From Marinobacter maroccanus (GTDB lineage Bacteria; Pseudomonadota; Gammaproteobacteria; Pseudomonadales; Oleiphilaceae): a DNA stretch of 64,000 nucleotides. The first letter of the stretch is position 1. Every line of letters starts with the position of its first letter. The notes under the pieces were generated by a model that made no database searches, was not told where the DNA came from, and saw only the letters and a program-made list of their open reading frames with translations. Shown here piece by piece: positions 1 to 8,663 of this stretch. Where the stretch lies: positions 1-64,000 of the forward strand of contig NZ_PSSX01000010.1 of NCBI RefSeq assembly GCF_002933275.1, read 5' to 3'. A program made the translations under genes and the position numbers.

Positions 1-877
1 TCAGGGCTGGGCCGGCGGCCAATATGGCTTCATGGCCTTGCCACGAATCGGCCACGAAGTGATTGTCTCCTTCCTGGACGGCGACCCGGACCAGCCCATC
101 ATCACCGGGCGAACCCATCACATCACCAATACACCGCCCTATGGTCTGCCTGAGCACAAAACCCGCACCACCCTGAAAACGAAAACCCACAAGGGCGAGG
201 GCAGCAACGAACTGCGATTTGAGGATGAGGCCGGTCAGGAACAGATCTACGTACACGCCCAGAAAGATCTGGACCTGCTCACCGAGAACAACCGCACAGA
301 GGTGATTCGGAACGACAGTCATCGCACCGTGGAAAACCATGATTTCAGTCATGTGAAAGGCAATGAGCACCGCACGGTCGATGGCGAACAGCGTGAGTCG
401 GTGGGAAGTGATTACAGTCTGTCGGTGGGTGGCAGTTTTCACAGTAAACAGGGCAAAAACCAGCTCGTTGAAGCCGGCACCGAGATTCACCACAAGGCGG
501 GCATGAAAGTCGTGATCGAGGCAGGAGCCGAGTTAACGCTCAAGGCGGGTGGCAGCTTTCTGAAACTGGATCCCAGTGGTGTGACGGTATCCGGCCCTTC
601 GGTACGCATGAATTCTGGTGGCGGGCCGGGGAGTGGGAGTGGGGTGGCAGCCCAGGTGCCTGCACTACCGCGCAGCTTGAGTGACATTTCCGATACGAAT
701 GAACCGGCACAGCTTGCGGAAACCGACACCCGGGCTTCAGCGGGGCCTGCCCCAAGTTCGGTACAGGCCTTAAAAACAGCGGCCAGGAACGATGTTGCAC
801 TGGTCAAGCAGTGTGGGCGCAAGCCGGATGGCACCTGCGCCCTCTCATCCTGTTCATGCGAGGGTGTGACTGCATGA
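1..877 (+). CDS. vgrG: VgrG, C-terminal part (T6SS spike), cut by window edge
   Basis: The reading frame is open from base 2, so the gene starts before the window; 291 residues are visible. They begin in the gp5-like OB-fold end (motif [20 protein letters not shown]), the usual VgrG signature. Next comes a run of short Thr/Asn/His/Gly repeats (about residues 100-190) that should form the gp5C-type beta-helix needle. A Gly/Ser/Pro-rich linker and a roughly 90-residue C-terminal extension ending in a Cys-rich tail follow. VgrG is the trimeric tip of the T6SS tube and carries effectors. The stop overlaps the next start as ATGA, so the downstream adaptor and cargo genes form one coupled operon. 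Confidence 0.93.
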   Translation, partial: QGWAGGQYGFMALPRIGHEVIVSFLDGDPDQPIITGRTHHITNTPPYGLPEHKTRTTLKTKTHKGEGSNELRFEDEAGQEQIYVHAQKDLDLLTENNRTEVIRNDSHRTVENHDFSHVKGNEHRTVDGEQRESVGSDYSLSVGGSFHSKQGKNQLVEAGTEIHHKAGMKVVIEAGAELTLKAGGSFLKLDPSGVTVSGPSVRMNSGGGPGSGSGVAAQVPALPRSLSDISDTNEPAQLAETDTRASAGPAPSSVQALKTAARNDVALVKQCGRKPDGTCALSSCSCEGVTA

Positions 878-1668
878 TAGGGCTGGATGAAACAACCAGG
901 GCCAAAGCCTGCATTCTCTTCGACGGTGCGTTGTTTGATGCACCGCGCTTCATCTACGAGCACGATGATCAGCCCGAGCTGGAATATCTGTTCTTGGGCA
1001 CACCACATGAAGCGGCTATGGGCGTCACCCCTTGCCTGGTCAAACCCTCCGAGGGTACACGGCTTTGGCGAGCCCAATCGGAGTGGCGGAATAAAGCCAT
1101 TATCCTTGTATCGGATAATAGCCTTCCCCTTGTGGCGGGTCATTTGCGCAGTTTGCTTAGTGTGCAGATGCCGGATGGGGGATTCTCCTATTTGCGCTAT
1201 TACGCACCCAGGCAGCTCACGCGGCTGATGTCTGCATTAAATGAGCAGGAACGCGCTCGCTTTAGCGGGCCAGTCAGAGAGTGGTTGGCCTTCCAGCCGG
1301 ACGGAGAGCTATCCAGGTTCGATTCAGATGGCTCGCAACTCGCCAGGAACGCCCTTGAGGAAGGCTGGTTTCTGCTAACTGAAAATCATGTGGCAGTGCT
1401 GTCACAGAGCGCCAGGCATGAGTTCGTCGAGAAGTTGGGCCGCTTTCTCGACATCACGGATCGAGCACGGTTGGAGCAACTCATCAATGAGGCAACCGCG
1501 CTGGGTTTTCGAACCGAAAAGGAGGTTAGCCGTTACGCAGAGCTGGCTGTGGTTCACGGGGAGCGGATCAAGCTTGCCGAAATCCGCACCATTCTGTCTG
1601 ACTCTGAGCTCTCGACTGGCGCACGTCTGCAAGCAGCTGATAACCATTTGGCATACGGAGTTGCCTGA
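874..1668 (+). CDS. DUF4123 T6SS effector adaptor/chaperone
   Basis: A 264-residue protein, [20 protein letters not shown]..., with the features of DUF4123 (Tap/TEC) adaptors: an early FDGALF strand, a central [23 protein letters not shown] stretch and a helical C-terminus. Such proteins load a specific effector onto the cognate VgrG and are not secreted themselves. An earlier in-frame ATG at 811 would lie inside vgrG. The ATG at 874 overlaps the vgrG stop (ATGA) and gives the usual length, so it is preferred. The stop overlaps the next start as TGATG. The position between vgrG and the LysM protein predicts that the LysM protein is its client. Confidence 0.82.
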   Translation: MIGLDETTRAKACILFDGALFDAPRFIYEHDDQPELEYLFLGTPHEAAMGVTPCLVKPSEGTRLWRAQSEWRNKAIILVSDNSLPLVAGHLRSLLSVQMPDGGFSYLRYYAPRQLTRLMSALNEQERARFSGPVREWLAFQPDGELSRFDSDGSQLARNALEEGWFLLTENHVAVLSQSARHEFVEKLGRFLDITDRARLEQLINEATALGFRTEKEVSRYAELAVVHGERIKLAEIRTILSDSELSTGARLQAADNHLAYGVA

Positions 1669-3797
1669 TGAATTCTGAATACACCGTTCGCTCCGGCGAC
1701 ACCCTCAGTGCGATTGCACAACGGCATCAAACGACCCTCAGCAGCCTGATGCGGCTGAATCCTGAAATTGAGAACCCGGATCGAATCTTCCCGGGACAAC
1801 CGCTCAAGATTCCGGCGGCTAACGAGGAGCAATTCTCCAGCTGTGAAGTGGGTTCTGTTGCCCAGGAGCCATCCTGTTCCGAAGAAATCGTGGAAGTTGT
1901 TCACGTAACCGGAGCGGACGAGCTGATTCTTCTGACTGAGGCGGAATTGGCGGAGTGGGTCGAAGAAGAGGAATTTGTTTGTGGTCCGATAACCGAATTC
2001 TACCGCAAGCTTGACGGACTCGATGAAGGCGAGACCGATTCTGAACTTGGCGCGACTGAAGGCGAAGGGCAACTGTTGTCTGAAGTGCAGGAGGAGAAAG
2101 AGCGGATGATAAACGAACTTGAGGCTCGCTCAGTCCTGACCATCGACATGCAGTCCATCCCACCGATTACTGAGATAAAGCGGTTGGCTGGCAATAAACA
2201 CGTCACTTTCGTGCGCTCTGACAAGATCGCGAACCACCCTCGCCGGTATCCGATGGCATCGCGAGACAGCGAGCGCAGCAAGGGTTGGCTGACCGAGAAC
2301 GGCGTTGATCCAGCGAAGCTTCGAGACGCTATCCGTAGCGAACTCAACGTCAAGTTCAACGCAACCCTCTGGGAGCCGGATAAGAATGGCGCGCTTATGA
2401 CGACGTTGAACAAGTTTTACGATGAGGCATCCTGGTTCATCTGGGGAGACGCGGAAGCCAGGCGGGAAGCGGTCGACGAAACCGGGTTTGATGCCTCCGC
2501 AGAGGCACAGTTCATGCGCTTTGCTGCCGGCGCGGCAGCTTCGGGTGAATTTGATCCGCGCAAGGGAAAAGTGCATTTCCAGGCGAAAGTGGAAGCGCAG
2601 TATGCACTGGCGCAGGGCAAGGTTGGTGTTGAGCAGGCGTTTCCTGCGAACAACCGATCACAAGTCCGTGTTACCTATCGCTTAGGTGGACCAGATGGCG
2701 AACGGAAGGAAGTTTCCCTAGGGCATTTTCAGGCGAGGGTTCGGGCAGCTCTGAGCGGTTTCGCAGGTGCTTCGGTACTTATTGCGGCCAATGTAGAGGT
2801 GAAAAGCAGTAACGGTATTCCAGAGTTAAAGGGTGTAGCAGCCAGAAAGGATGGGCAAGGCGCATCGGTGGATGGCGGTGTGTTTGCAGGTATAAGAGCC
2901 GGTTGTGAACTTTCTGGCGCCTTGCTCTGGACGGATGTTTTATCTAGGCAATCTCAGTGGCAAAAGCTTTGTGAGATCGGCAAAAAAGTTGAGGGAGCTG
3001 CAGGACTTGGAGGTGAAATTCAGATCCGCTTGGAATTTAGCGATACGACTGGGAAGTTTTATTTCAATGTGCACGCGGGTATTGTCTTTGGGGTTGGAGC
3101 ATCCGGCAGTTTTTTACTTGAAGTTGACCCATCGAATATCGTCCAGATGTTGCATTACGTCTACAAAGCTCTTGGGAACGTGGATTTCAGGTATTTAGAG
3201 TTGTTCGATCCCGTAACCGATGCATTTGGATGGTATGGGCGACTGTCGGTGTATGCACTGGGTACAGGCGTAAACCTCTCCCTCGCGGCAGCGAACCTTG
3301 CGGAACAAGGAACGCAAACGGTTATCACCTTTTTTAACGACCTTTCCATAGCACTAACTTCGAGTCTGGATCGAGAGCGCGTGGCACTGGAATTCGCTAC
3401 CAACATAATCTCAGACAATGAGAAAGGCGAAGAAAGTATCTTGCGGCACTCGCCACCCGAAGCCAAAGCTAAGTTGTTGTTTATTTTGACGGATGACTTT
3501 TGGCTGACTCCGCAACTGTTTGATGGTACCCGCACCAAAGTCCAAGCCGTCTCCCTGATTCTGAAGTCGATGCAAGGATGGAGGGATTTTGAAGAAACCA
3601 TCGTCAGAATAAATGAAAGTGCGGAGCCTTTCCCTCAACAATTCGATGAAAATGTTAGGAGAGTGTTCAGCTTTATTGGGAAAAATTTAAATGACTACCG
3701 GCTTTATCGAAAAGTTTTGCATGGTCAACGAGCAAACTTGGTGGGGCCCGTTCAACTTGATCCTTTTTCTGCCTGTAAGGTTTGTGGAATAGCTTGA
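1668..3797 (+). CDS. LysM-domain T6SS cargo (candidate effector)
   Basis: A 709-residue protein. Residues 4-49 are a LysM peptidoglycan-binding module (YTVRSGDTLSAIAQRH...), followed by an acidic linker (about 60-145). From about 230 the sequence is Gly/Ala-rich and partly hydrophobic (about 350-520) without a clear enzyme motif, so a membrane-active or cell-wall-targeted role is possible but unproven. The last ~120 residues contain WLTP, GWRDFEET and FSFIGKN motifs and end with a CxxC-type pair (FSACKVCGIA). The same tail recurs in degenerate form at 4842-5144. Position after vgrG and DUF4123 and before a lipoprotein gene fits an effector followed by its immunity gene. No toxin domain is recognised by eye. 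Confidence 0.7.
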   Translation: MNSEYTVRSGDTLSAIAQRHQTTLSSLMRLNPEIENPDRIFPGQPLKIPAANEEQFSSCEVGSVAQEPSCSEEIVEVVHVTGADELILLTEAELAEWVEEEEFVCGPITEFYRKLDGLDEGETDSELGATEGEGQLLSEVQEEKERMINELEARSVLTIDMQSIPPITEIKRLAGNKHVTFVRSDKIANHPRRYPMASRDSERSKGWLTENGVDPAKLRDAIRSELNVKFNATLWEPDKNGALMTTLNKFYDEASWFIWGDAEARREAVDETGFDASAEAQFMRFAAGAAASGEFDPRKGKVHFQAKVEAQYALAQGKVGVEQAFPANNRSQVRVTYRLGGPDGERKEVSLGHFQARVRAALSGFAGASVLIAANVEVKSSNGIPELKGVAARKDGQGASVDGGVFAGIRAGCELSGALLWTDVLSRQSQWQKLCEIGKKVEGAAGLGGEIQIRLEFSDTTGKFYFNVHAGIVFGVGASGSFLLEVDPSNIVQMLHYVYKALGNVDFRYLELFDPVTDAFGWYGRLSVYALGTGVNLSLAAANLAEQGTQTVITFFNDLSIALTSSLDRERVALEFATNIISDNEKGEESILRHSPPEAKAKLLFILTDDFWLTPQLFDGTRTKVQAVSLILKSMQGWRDFEETIVRINESAEPFPQQFDENVRRVFSFIGKNLNDYRLYRKVLHGQRANLVGPVQLDPFSACKVCGIA

Positions 3798-3811
3798 GGA
3801 ACAGAGGTCGT

Positions 3812-4765
3812 ATGATTGAGAATTTCAGAATATGGATAGGCGCTGCTGTACTTGGGCTGGTTGTTGGCTGTTCGAGTTCGTCTCAACAACTCTCGGAGGA
3901 CGAGCTCGCTCTGGTTCTGGCAAATGCGGAGGATAGTCTCGTCTTTATAGAAGGGGGAGAGTTCCGACTGGGAGATGTTGGCCAAGCTTCCGGCGAGCCA
4001 TTCTCTCCGTTACTCGAAAATAACAAGCCGTCGATAATGGTCAACATTGATGATTTTTCGATACAGAGCAAGGAGGTCACTTGGGGTGAATTCTTGGTCT
4101 TTCTCCGCGACGTTGGCCGAGCAGGTAACTACACCATTGAAAATGGGTTTCGGAGTGCGGCGAGATTACCAATTGAGTCGAATGACGACCCCACCTCCCC
4201 AAACTATGCATTGAAGCCAGCAAGAAGCCCCAATTACTCCGAGGCTGAAGAATATTGTGCATGGCTTGCTGAGAAGACTAATTTGCCGTTTGCACTACCG
4301 ACAGAGGCACAATGGGAATACGCAGCAAGGAACCGTGGACAACGGATTGCGTACGCTACGAGTACCGGTGAATTGGTACTGGATGACTATCTACAGAAGG
4401 CTTCAGTTGATCCTTTGAAGCCTGTAACGGGTAATGTCCTCATTCACTCTTCATTCGCTGTGGAGAGGCGTCCGGTTGGCTCTTATCAGCCTAGCCCTTT
4501 GGGTTTGTACGATATGACTGGAAACGTACCTGAGTGGACGCGCGACTGGTTTCAATCAGGCTACGGGCACTTAAACGCAAGTAATCCAGTGGCATCTGAG
4601 CCCGGTGAAGGTTCTGATAGTTTAAAGAAGAGTGTTCGTGATATCGCTGGGTATGGGGACCACAGTGGTGGCTTGGCGACAGTCTATGCCCGGCGAGCTG
4701 TCAGTGTTAATTCGCCCAATCAGGGCTTCCGCTGCGTCGTCAATCATCCCAAGCCTATAAATTAA
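3812..4765 (+). CDS. SUMF1/FGE-fold lipoprotein, candidate immunity protein 1
   Basis: A 317-residue lipoprotein with an N-terminal hydrophobic signal and lipobox LVVGC (Cys20). The rest is the formylglycine-generating-enzyme fold (PF03781): FIEGGEFRLGD, EVTWGEF, LPTEAQWEYAARNRG, GLYDMTGNVPEWTRDWF and terminal GFRCVV. The stretch before GFRC, where active FGEs keep RGGS and the catalytic cysteines, has neither, so it is probably non-catalytic. Start 3812 is chosen because AGAGG lies 4 bases upstream; an ATG at 3782 would overlap the cargo gene and spoil the signal peptide. Export to a membrane facing the periplasm suits protection against a T6SS effector. Immunity is inferred from position. 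Confidence 0.8.
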   Translation: MIENFRIWIGAAVLGLVVGCSSSSQQLSEDELALVLANAEDSLVFIEGGEFRLGDVGQASGEPFSPLLENNKPSIMVNIDDFSIQSKEVTWGEFLVFLRDVGRAGNYTIENGFRSAARLPIESNDDPTSPNYALKPARSPNYSEAEEYCAWLAEKTNLPFALPTEAQWEYAARNRGQRIAYATSTGELVLDDYLQKASVDPLKPVTGNVLIHSSFAVERRPVGSYQPSPLGLYDMTGNVPEWTRDWFQSGYGHLNASNPVASEPGEGSDSLKKSVRDIAGYGDHSGGLATVYARRAVSVNSPNQGFRCVVNHPKPIN

Positions 4766-4841
4766 AGAAAGGGCAGGAAGCCCTTGCAATAAGCGAAGTG
4801 CCTATACTAGTCAAGTTGACTGGCAGCCAATTAGACGTCCC

Positions 4842-5144
4842 GACTGGTGGCTAACGCCCGATATCTGAAGTGATGACGATATTAAAATCCAAGCCGTGAA
4901 TTTGATTCTGAATTCGTTTCAGGGATGGCGTGATTTCGAGGAAACGGTGTTACGAATGAATCCGCAAGGCTTTGCCCGGCTGGATAAGTTCGAGAATAAC
5001 TTCGACCGGCTGTTTGACTTCATAGGCAAGAATAAATCGGATCAGTATCTCTTCATTCGTGGCTTGAAGTACCAGGTAGCCGTCGCTGACAGGCCGGTAA
5101 GAATGGATCCTTTTAGTGTTTGTCGTATTTGTAGGATTGGTTAA
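4842..5144 (+). pseudogene. Orphan C-terminal tail of a LysM-type T6SS cargo protein
   Basis: From GAC at 4842 the frame reads DWWLTPDI, then TGA (4866-4868), then SDDDIKIQAVNLIL..GWRDFEETVLRMN and on to FDFIGKN and FSVCRICRIG. This parallels the end of the intact cargo protein (WLTP, KVQAVSLIL, GWRDFEET, FSFIGKN, FSACKVCGIA). Similarity continues upstream of the in-frame stop, so this is a remnant of a longer gene. A GTG at 4896 could still start an 82-residue product, but no good ribosome site precedes it. It lies between the two SUMF1-fold genes, as an orphan tail/immunity cassette would. Confidence 0.75.
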
Positions 5145-5157
5145 GGAAACCTAGTAG

Positions 5158-6117
5158 ATGTTGAGAATTGAACGGTTGAGGGTGATTGGCCTGACGATAA
5201 TGCCGACTTTTTTGGTCGCATGTGGTGGTCTTGGTGGTACTGATGGCGATAGCTCTGTATCTCGCGTTGTGGAAAATGCTATCGAGAATCAGGTTTTTGT
5301 TGAAGGCGGTGAATTTGAGCTCGGAGACGTGGGTCGGCCCGATGGTTCTGCCTACGTGACTTTAGTAGATCATAGTCGCCCGGCAATTGAGGTAAAGGTC
5401 GATAGCTATTCAATCTCACGCTACGAAACTACTTGGGGCCAAATGCGGGTGTATTACGAAGCTACGGGGCGGCTTTCTCAATATGAAGAATCCCCATTCA
5501 AACACCGATATGTTAACTCGCCAACTGACGATCTTTTGTCACCTTACTTCCGAAACAAGCCTGCCAGAGTGCCCAATTATGGAGAGGCCGAAGGCTATTG
5601 TGCTTGGTTAGCTCAGGAGACGGGGTTGCCTTTTGCGCTGCCGACTGAGGCGCAATGGGAGTATGGTGCGAGAAGCCGGGGGCGCCGGGTAGCCTATGCG
5701 ACGAACTCAGGACAAGTCGAAAACGACCCGTATTTAAAGCGCCCTACGGAATATGTCGACACATCGATTCGTCCCTCCGGCAACACTTTGATCCATTCTT
5801 CGCTTAAATTTGAGCGCCGACCAGTTGGCAGTTATCCCCCAAATTCTCTGGGCCTCTACGACATGACCGGGAATGTCGCTGAATGGACTCAGGACTGGTT
5901 TCAGAAAGACTATTACCAGCATGCGCCGCGAACTAATCCCCAAGGTCCCCTGAAAGCAATTAATCCAGAAAGTCCGGAGAAAACTGTAAGAGATTGGGCT
6001 GGCCACGGCGACCACGTAGGTGGCAATGCTACTGTGTTTGCGCGATACGGTGTGCCTGTTTCCGCTAGCGGCAACGGCTTCCGCTGCGTCGTCAATCATC
6101 CTGAGCCGATAAACTAG
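5158..6117 (+). CDS. SUMF1/FGE-fold lipoprotein, candidate immunity protein 2
   Basis: A 319-residue paralogue of the lipoprotein at 3812. The signal peptide ends in lipobox LVAC (Cys22). The shared core includes VFVEGGEFELGDVG, ETTWGQM, LPTEAQWEYGARSRG, RRPVGSYPP, GLYDMTGNVAEWTQDWF and GFRCVVNHPEPIN. The first ~80 residues and the segment around 230-290 differ most, as expected if specificity has changed. It also lacks the RGGS/catalytic-Cys segment of true formylglycine-generating enzymes. AAGGA lies 9 bases before the ATG. It directly follows the orphan cargo tail, suggesting it was acquired with that tail as its cognate protector; this is inference. Confidence 0.8.
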   Translation: MLRIERLRVIGLTIMPTFLVACGGLGGTDGDSSVSRVVENAIENQVFVEGGEFELGDVGRPDGSAYVTLVDHSRPAIEVKVDSYSISRYETTWGQMRVYYEATGRLSQYEESPFKHRYVNSPTDDLLSPYFRNKPARVPNYGEAEGYCAWLAQETGLPFALPTEAQWEYGARSRGRRVAYATNSGQVENDPYLKRPTEYVDTSIRPSGNTLIHSSLKFERRPVGSYPPNSLGLYDMTGNVAEWTQDWFQKDYYQHAPRTNPQGPLKAINPESPEKTVRDWAGHGDHVGGNATVFARYGVPVSASGNGFRCVVNHPEPIN

Positions 6118-6264
6118 GTAATGGCAAGAATCCGTCAAAAAAAAATCGAAGTGCCGAGCTTACATTTCGTTTTCGAAACTTCGGTTTTTGTTTCAGGTGA
6201 ACCCCACGTAACCCTCCCCCGGATGCGCCCGTGCATTGGTGAAGGTAGACTGACTGCCATAAAC

Positions 6265-6296
6265 ACTGGCCTGGATTCTTCCGGGCCAGTTTATTT
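6265..6296 (+). terminator. Probable intrinsic terminator after the T6SS island
   Basis: A 7-bp perfect stem (ACTGGCC 6265-6271, GGCCAGT 6284-6290) with a 12-base loop, followed by TTATTT. It sits about 150 bases after the last SUMF1-fold gene and just before the permease gene. The stem is short, so confidence is moderate. Confidence 0.5.
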
Positions 6297-6316
6297 CACG
6301 GTATGCAGGGTTCATC

Positions 6317-7420
6317 ATGAACGGCCAACCCACAAACAACGAACCGGCGGGCGAGAGCAAGCGCCCGCTGATTTCATCGGATCTCGCCACGCCGATCTAC
6401 GGGCTGTTCGGCCTGGGGATCCTGTACACCCTGTACGTGGCTCATCAGATTGTTCTGCCCATCATTCTTGCCGTCATGACCAGTCTGCTGCTTTCGCCTC
6501 TGGTCAAAAGAGCCTACGTAAAATGGCGGATTCCCCGGATGATCAGTTCTCTGATTTTCGTGCTGTTGGTGCTGGCGGGAATCGTCGGCATAACTCTGGC
6601 GGTGGCAACCCCGGCGTTGAAGTGGGCGGAAGAGGTGCCTCAGGGCATTTCGCGCTTGCTCGTTGGCGAGAGTGAAATCAGCCGTCAGATCGCGAAAGTC
6701 ACAGAATCCGCGGAGCAGGTTGAAAAGTCCGTGGAGGAGCTTTCAGAGTCGGAACAACAGCAGCCAACGGCGGTTGTTCTGCAAACGGACTCCTGGCGCA
6801 GCCAATTAATGGCCAAGGCCCGAAATGCGATCGCCGGCTTGGCGCTGGCACTGGCATTGACCTATTTTCTGCTGGTCAGCGGTGATCGTCTGATCAAGAA
6901 TTTTGTCCGTCAGTTGCCCATTGATCAGCGGAAAACGGTACTTCGGATTACCCACGATTCCCAGCATCAGATTGCCCAATACCTGGGTGTTCTCAGCCTG
7001 AGTAACCTGGCGGTGGGCACCACAACCGGCCTGATCTGCTGGGCGGTCGGGCTGCCGGATCCGGCTGTGTGGGGGCTGGTCGCTGGGCTAGCCCGGTTTA
7101 TCCCCTATCTGGGGGTTATTCTCTCTATCTCCATGCTTACGATTGTCTCCGCCATCAGCCTTGATGAGTTCTGGATGATGGCCATTGCGCCGCTGGGATT
7201 CCTCGGTTTGACCACGCTGGTCGGTTTTTTCATCGAACCCTGGATTCACGGCTTTCGGATGGCGATCAATCCGGTGATTATCTTTGTCTCGATTTTCTTC
7301 TGGGGCTGGCTCTGGGGACCAGTGGGTGTGCTTCTGGCAGTGCCCCTGATGACGGTCATTCAGGTGGTGCTCAAGCAGATCCCCAAGTTACGGCCGGTCT
7401 ACAAGGTCATCGCCCGGTAG
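6317..7420 (+). CDS. AI-2E family transporter (PerM-like permease)
   Basis: A 367-residue inner-membrane protein of the AI-2E/PerM family (PF01594). It has a paired hydrophobic N-terminus (about 25-100), a soluble segment (about 105-165) with Glu/Gln-rich helices, then five or so hydrophobic segments containing PDPAVWGLVAGLARFIPYLG, the most conserved family stretch. Substrates vary widely: quorum signals, Na+/H+ exchange and others. The substrate here cannot be read from sequence. CAGGG precedes the ATG. It is an independent gene on the same strand as the T6SS island, separated by a probable terminator. Confidence 0.88.
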   Translation: MNGQPTNNEPAGESKRPLISSDLATPIYGLFGLGILYTLYVAHQIVLPIILAVMTSLLLSPLVKRAYVKWRIPRMISSLIFVLLVLAGIVGITLAVATPALKWAEEVPQGISRLLVGESEISRQIAKVTESAEQVEKSVEELSESEQQQPTAVVLQTDSWRSQLMAKARNAIAGLALALALTYFLLVSGDRLIKNFVRQLPIDQRKTVLRITHDSQHQIAQYLGVLSLSNLAVGTTTGLICWAVGLPDPAVWGLVAGLARFIPYLGVILSISMLTIVSAISLDEFWMMAIAPLGFLGLTTLVGFFIEPWIHGFRMAINPVIIFVSIFFWGWLWGPVGVLLAVPLMTVIQVVLKQIPKLRPVYKVIAR

Positions 7421-7520
7421 CGGGGTAATGGATACCCGTAACAAGCCCTGACACACCCCGGAAACTCACCTATCCTCTCTGGATACCCGAGATTCAGCAA
7501 ACAGGGAGGATCGTCAGCCC

Positions 7521-8663
7521 ATGATCCCGAACACCATGAAAGCCATGGTTCTGACCGGTCACGGTGATGTCGATAAACTGGAGTATCAGGATGTGCCTGT
7601 TCCTGCCCCAGGGCCAGGAGAGGTGCTTGTCCAGGTGACGGCTACGGCGAAGAACAACACCGACCGCAAAGCGCGGGAAGGGCTGTATCCTACCAAAAAA
7701 GGCGAAATGACATCCTTTCAGATGGGCGGAAAGCCCACGCTGGTTTTTCCCAGAATTCAGGGTGCGGATATCGCCGGCCGTGTTGTGGCCGTTGGTGACG
7801 GTGTGGACGAGTCTCGTATCGGCGAGCGGGGACTGCTGGATTTCAACATTTACGCCAATGACCGGCGGGACATCAACCTCACCCCCGATTACTTCGGGCA
7901 CGGTGCCGATGGCGGCTACGCCGAATATGTAGCGCTCCTGTCAGACCAGTTCCATCACATACCCAACCCCGAGTTGGCCGATGCCGAAGTCGCGTCCATG
8001 GGGATGTGTTCCTATCAGACTGCCATGCACATGCTTACCTCGGCCAACATCAGCGCCGGCGAGCGGGTGCTGGTTACCGGTGCCAGTGGCGGTGTCGGCA
8101 CGGCCCTGATCCAGCTTTGCCGGATCATGGGGGCCATTCCCTACGCTCTCAGCAAACAGGACAAGGCGTCGGCTCTGCTTGAGCTGGGTGCCGAGGCCGT
8201 GCTGGATCGGTCTGATATGGACAGCTTTGTGGATCGTGTGAAAGCGGAAACCGGTGGCAAACCCATCGATGCGGTCATGGACCTGGTCGGCGGTGAGATG
8301 ACCGATGTGTTCATCGACACCATGATCTTTGATATGAACGCCCGCAGCACCTACCCGCGACTCAGTATTGCCGGCGCCAGCGGCGGCAATATCAGCGAAA
8401 TTCTGTGGACCCGGATCTACCTCTACCAGGTGCAGATTTTCGGGGTATCTCATGGCACCCGGGAAGAGGCGGAACAACTGATGGCCTGGATCCGCGGAGG
8501 GCAGCTGAAACCGGTTCTGCACGGTGCCTTCAAACTCTCCGATCTGCATCGGGCAGAAGAGTATTTTGTGAACCGGGGTAGCAATTATCTCGGCAAGATC
8601 GTGATCGTTCCCGACTCACAATGGGAAGAACACGGCCAACCCTGGTCACTGGAGAGCGCCTGA
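7521..8663 (+). CDS. Zinc-independent MDR oxidoreductase (quinone oxidoreductase-like)
   Basis: A 380-residue medium-chain dehydrogenase/reductase. The N-terminal GroES-like domain has MKAMVLTGHGDVDKLEY and PGPGEVLVQV; the Rossmann domain has VLVTGASGGVGTALIQLC (about residue 187), binding NAD(P)H. The structural-zinc cysteine cluster of alcohol dehydrogenases is absent, pointing to the quinone oxidoreductase branch. GGAGGA lies 10 bases upstream of the ATG at 7521; an ATG at 7536 (MKAM) is also possible. Its stop overlaps the next gene as TGATG, so it is co-translated with the proline-racemase-fold protein, and the two probably act in one catabolic step series. Substrate unknown. Confidence 0.85.
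   Translation: MIPNTMKAMVLTGHGDVDKLEYQDVPVPAPGPGEVLVQVTATAKNNTDRKAREGLYPTKKGEMTSFQMGGKPTLVFPRIQGADIAGRVVAVGDGVDESRIGERGLLDFNIYANDRRDINLTPDYFGHGADGGYAEYVALLSDQFHHIPNPELADAEVASMGMCSYQTAMHMLTSANISAGERVLVTGASGGVGTALIQLCRIMGAIPYALSKQDKASALLELGAEAVLDRSDMDSFVDRVKAETGGKPIDAVMDLVGGEMTDVFIDTMIFDMNARSTYPRLSIAGASGGNISEILWTRIYLYQVQIFGVSHGTREEAEQLMAWIRGGQLKPVLHGAFKLSDLHRAEEYFVNRGSNYLGKIVIVPDSQWEEHGQPWSLESA

Noticed and set aside
6121..6675. 184-codon plus-strand frame after the second SUMF1 gene
   Set aside because: Its second half is the AI-2E permease gene in another frame and its first half crosses a terminator; codon content is not protein-like.
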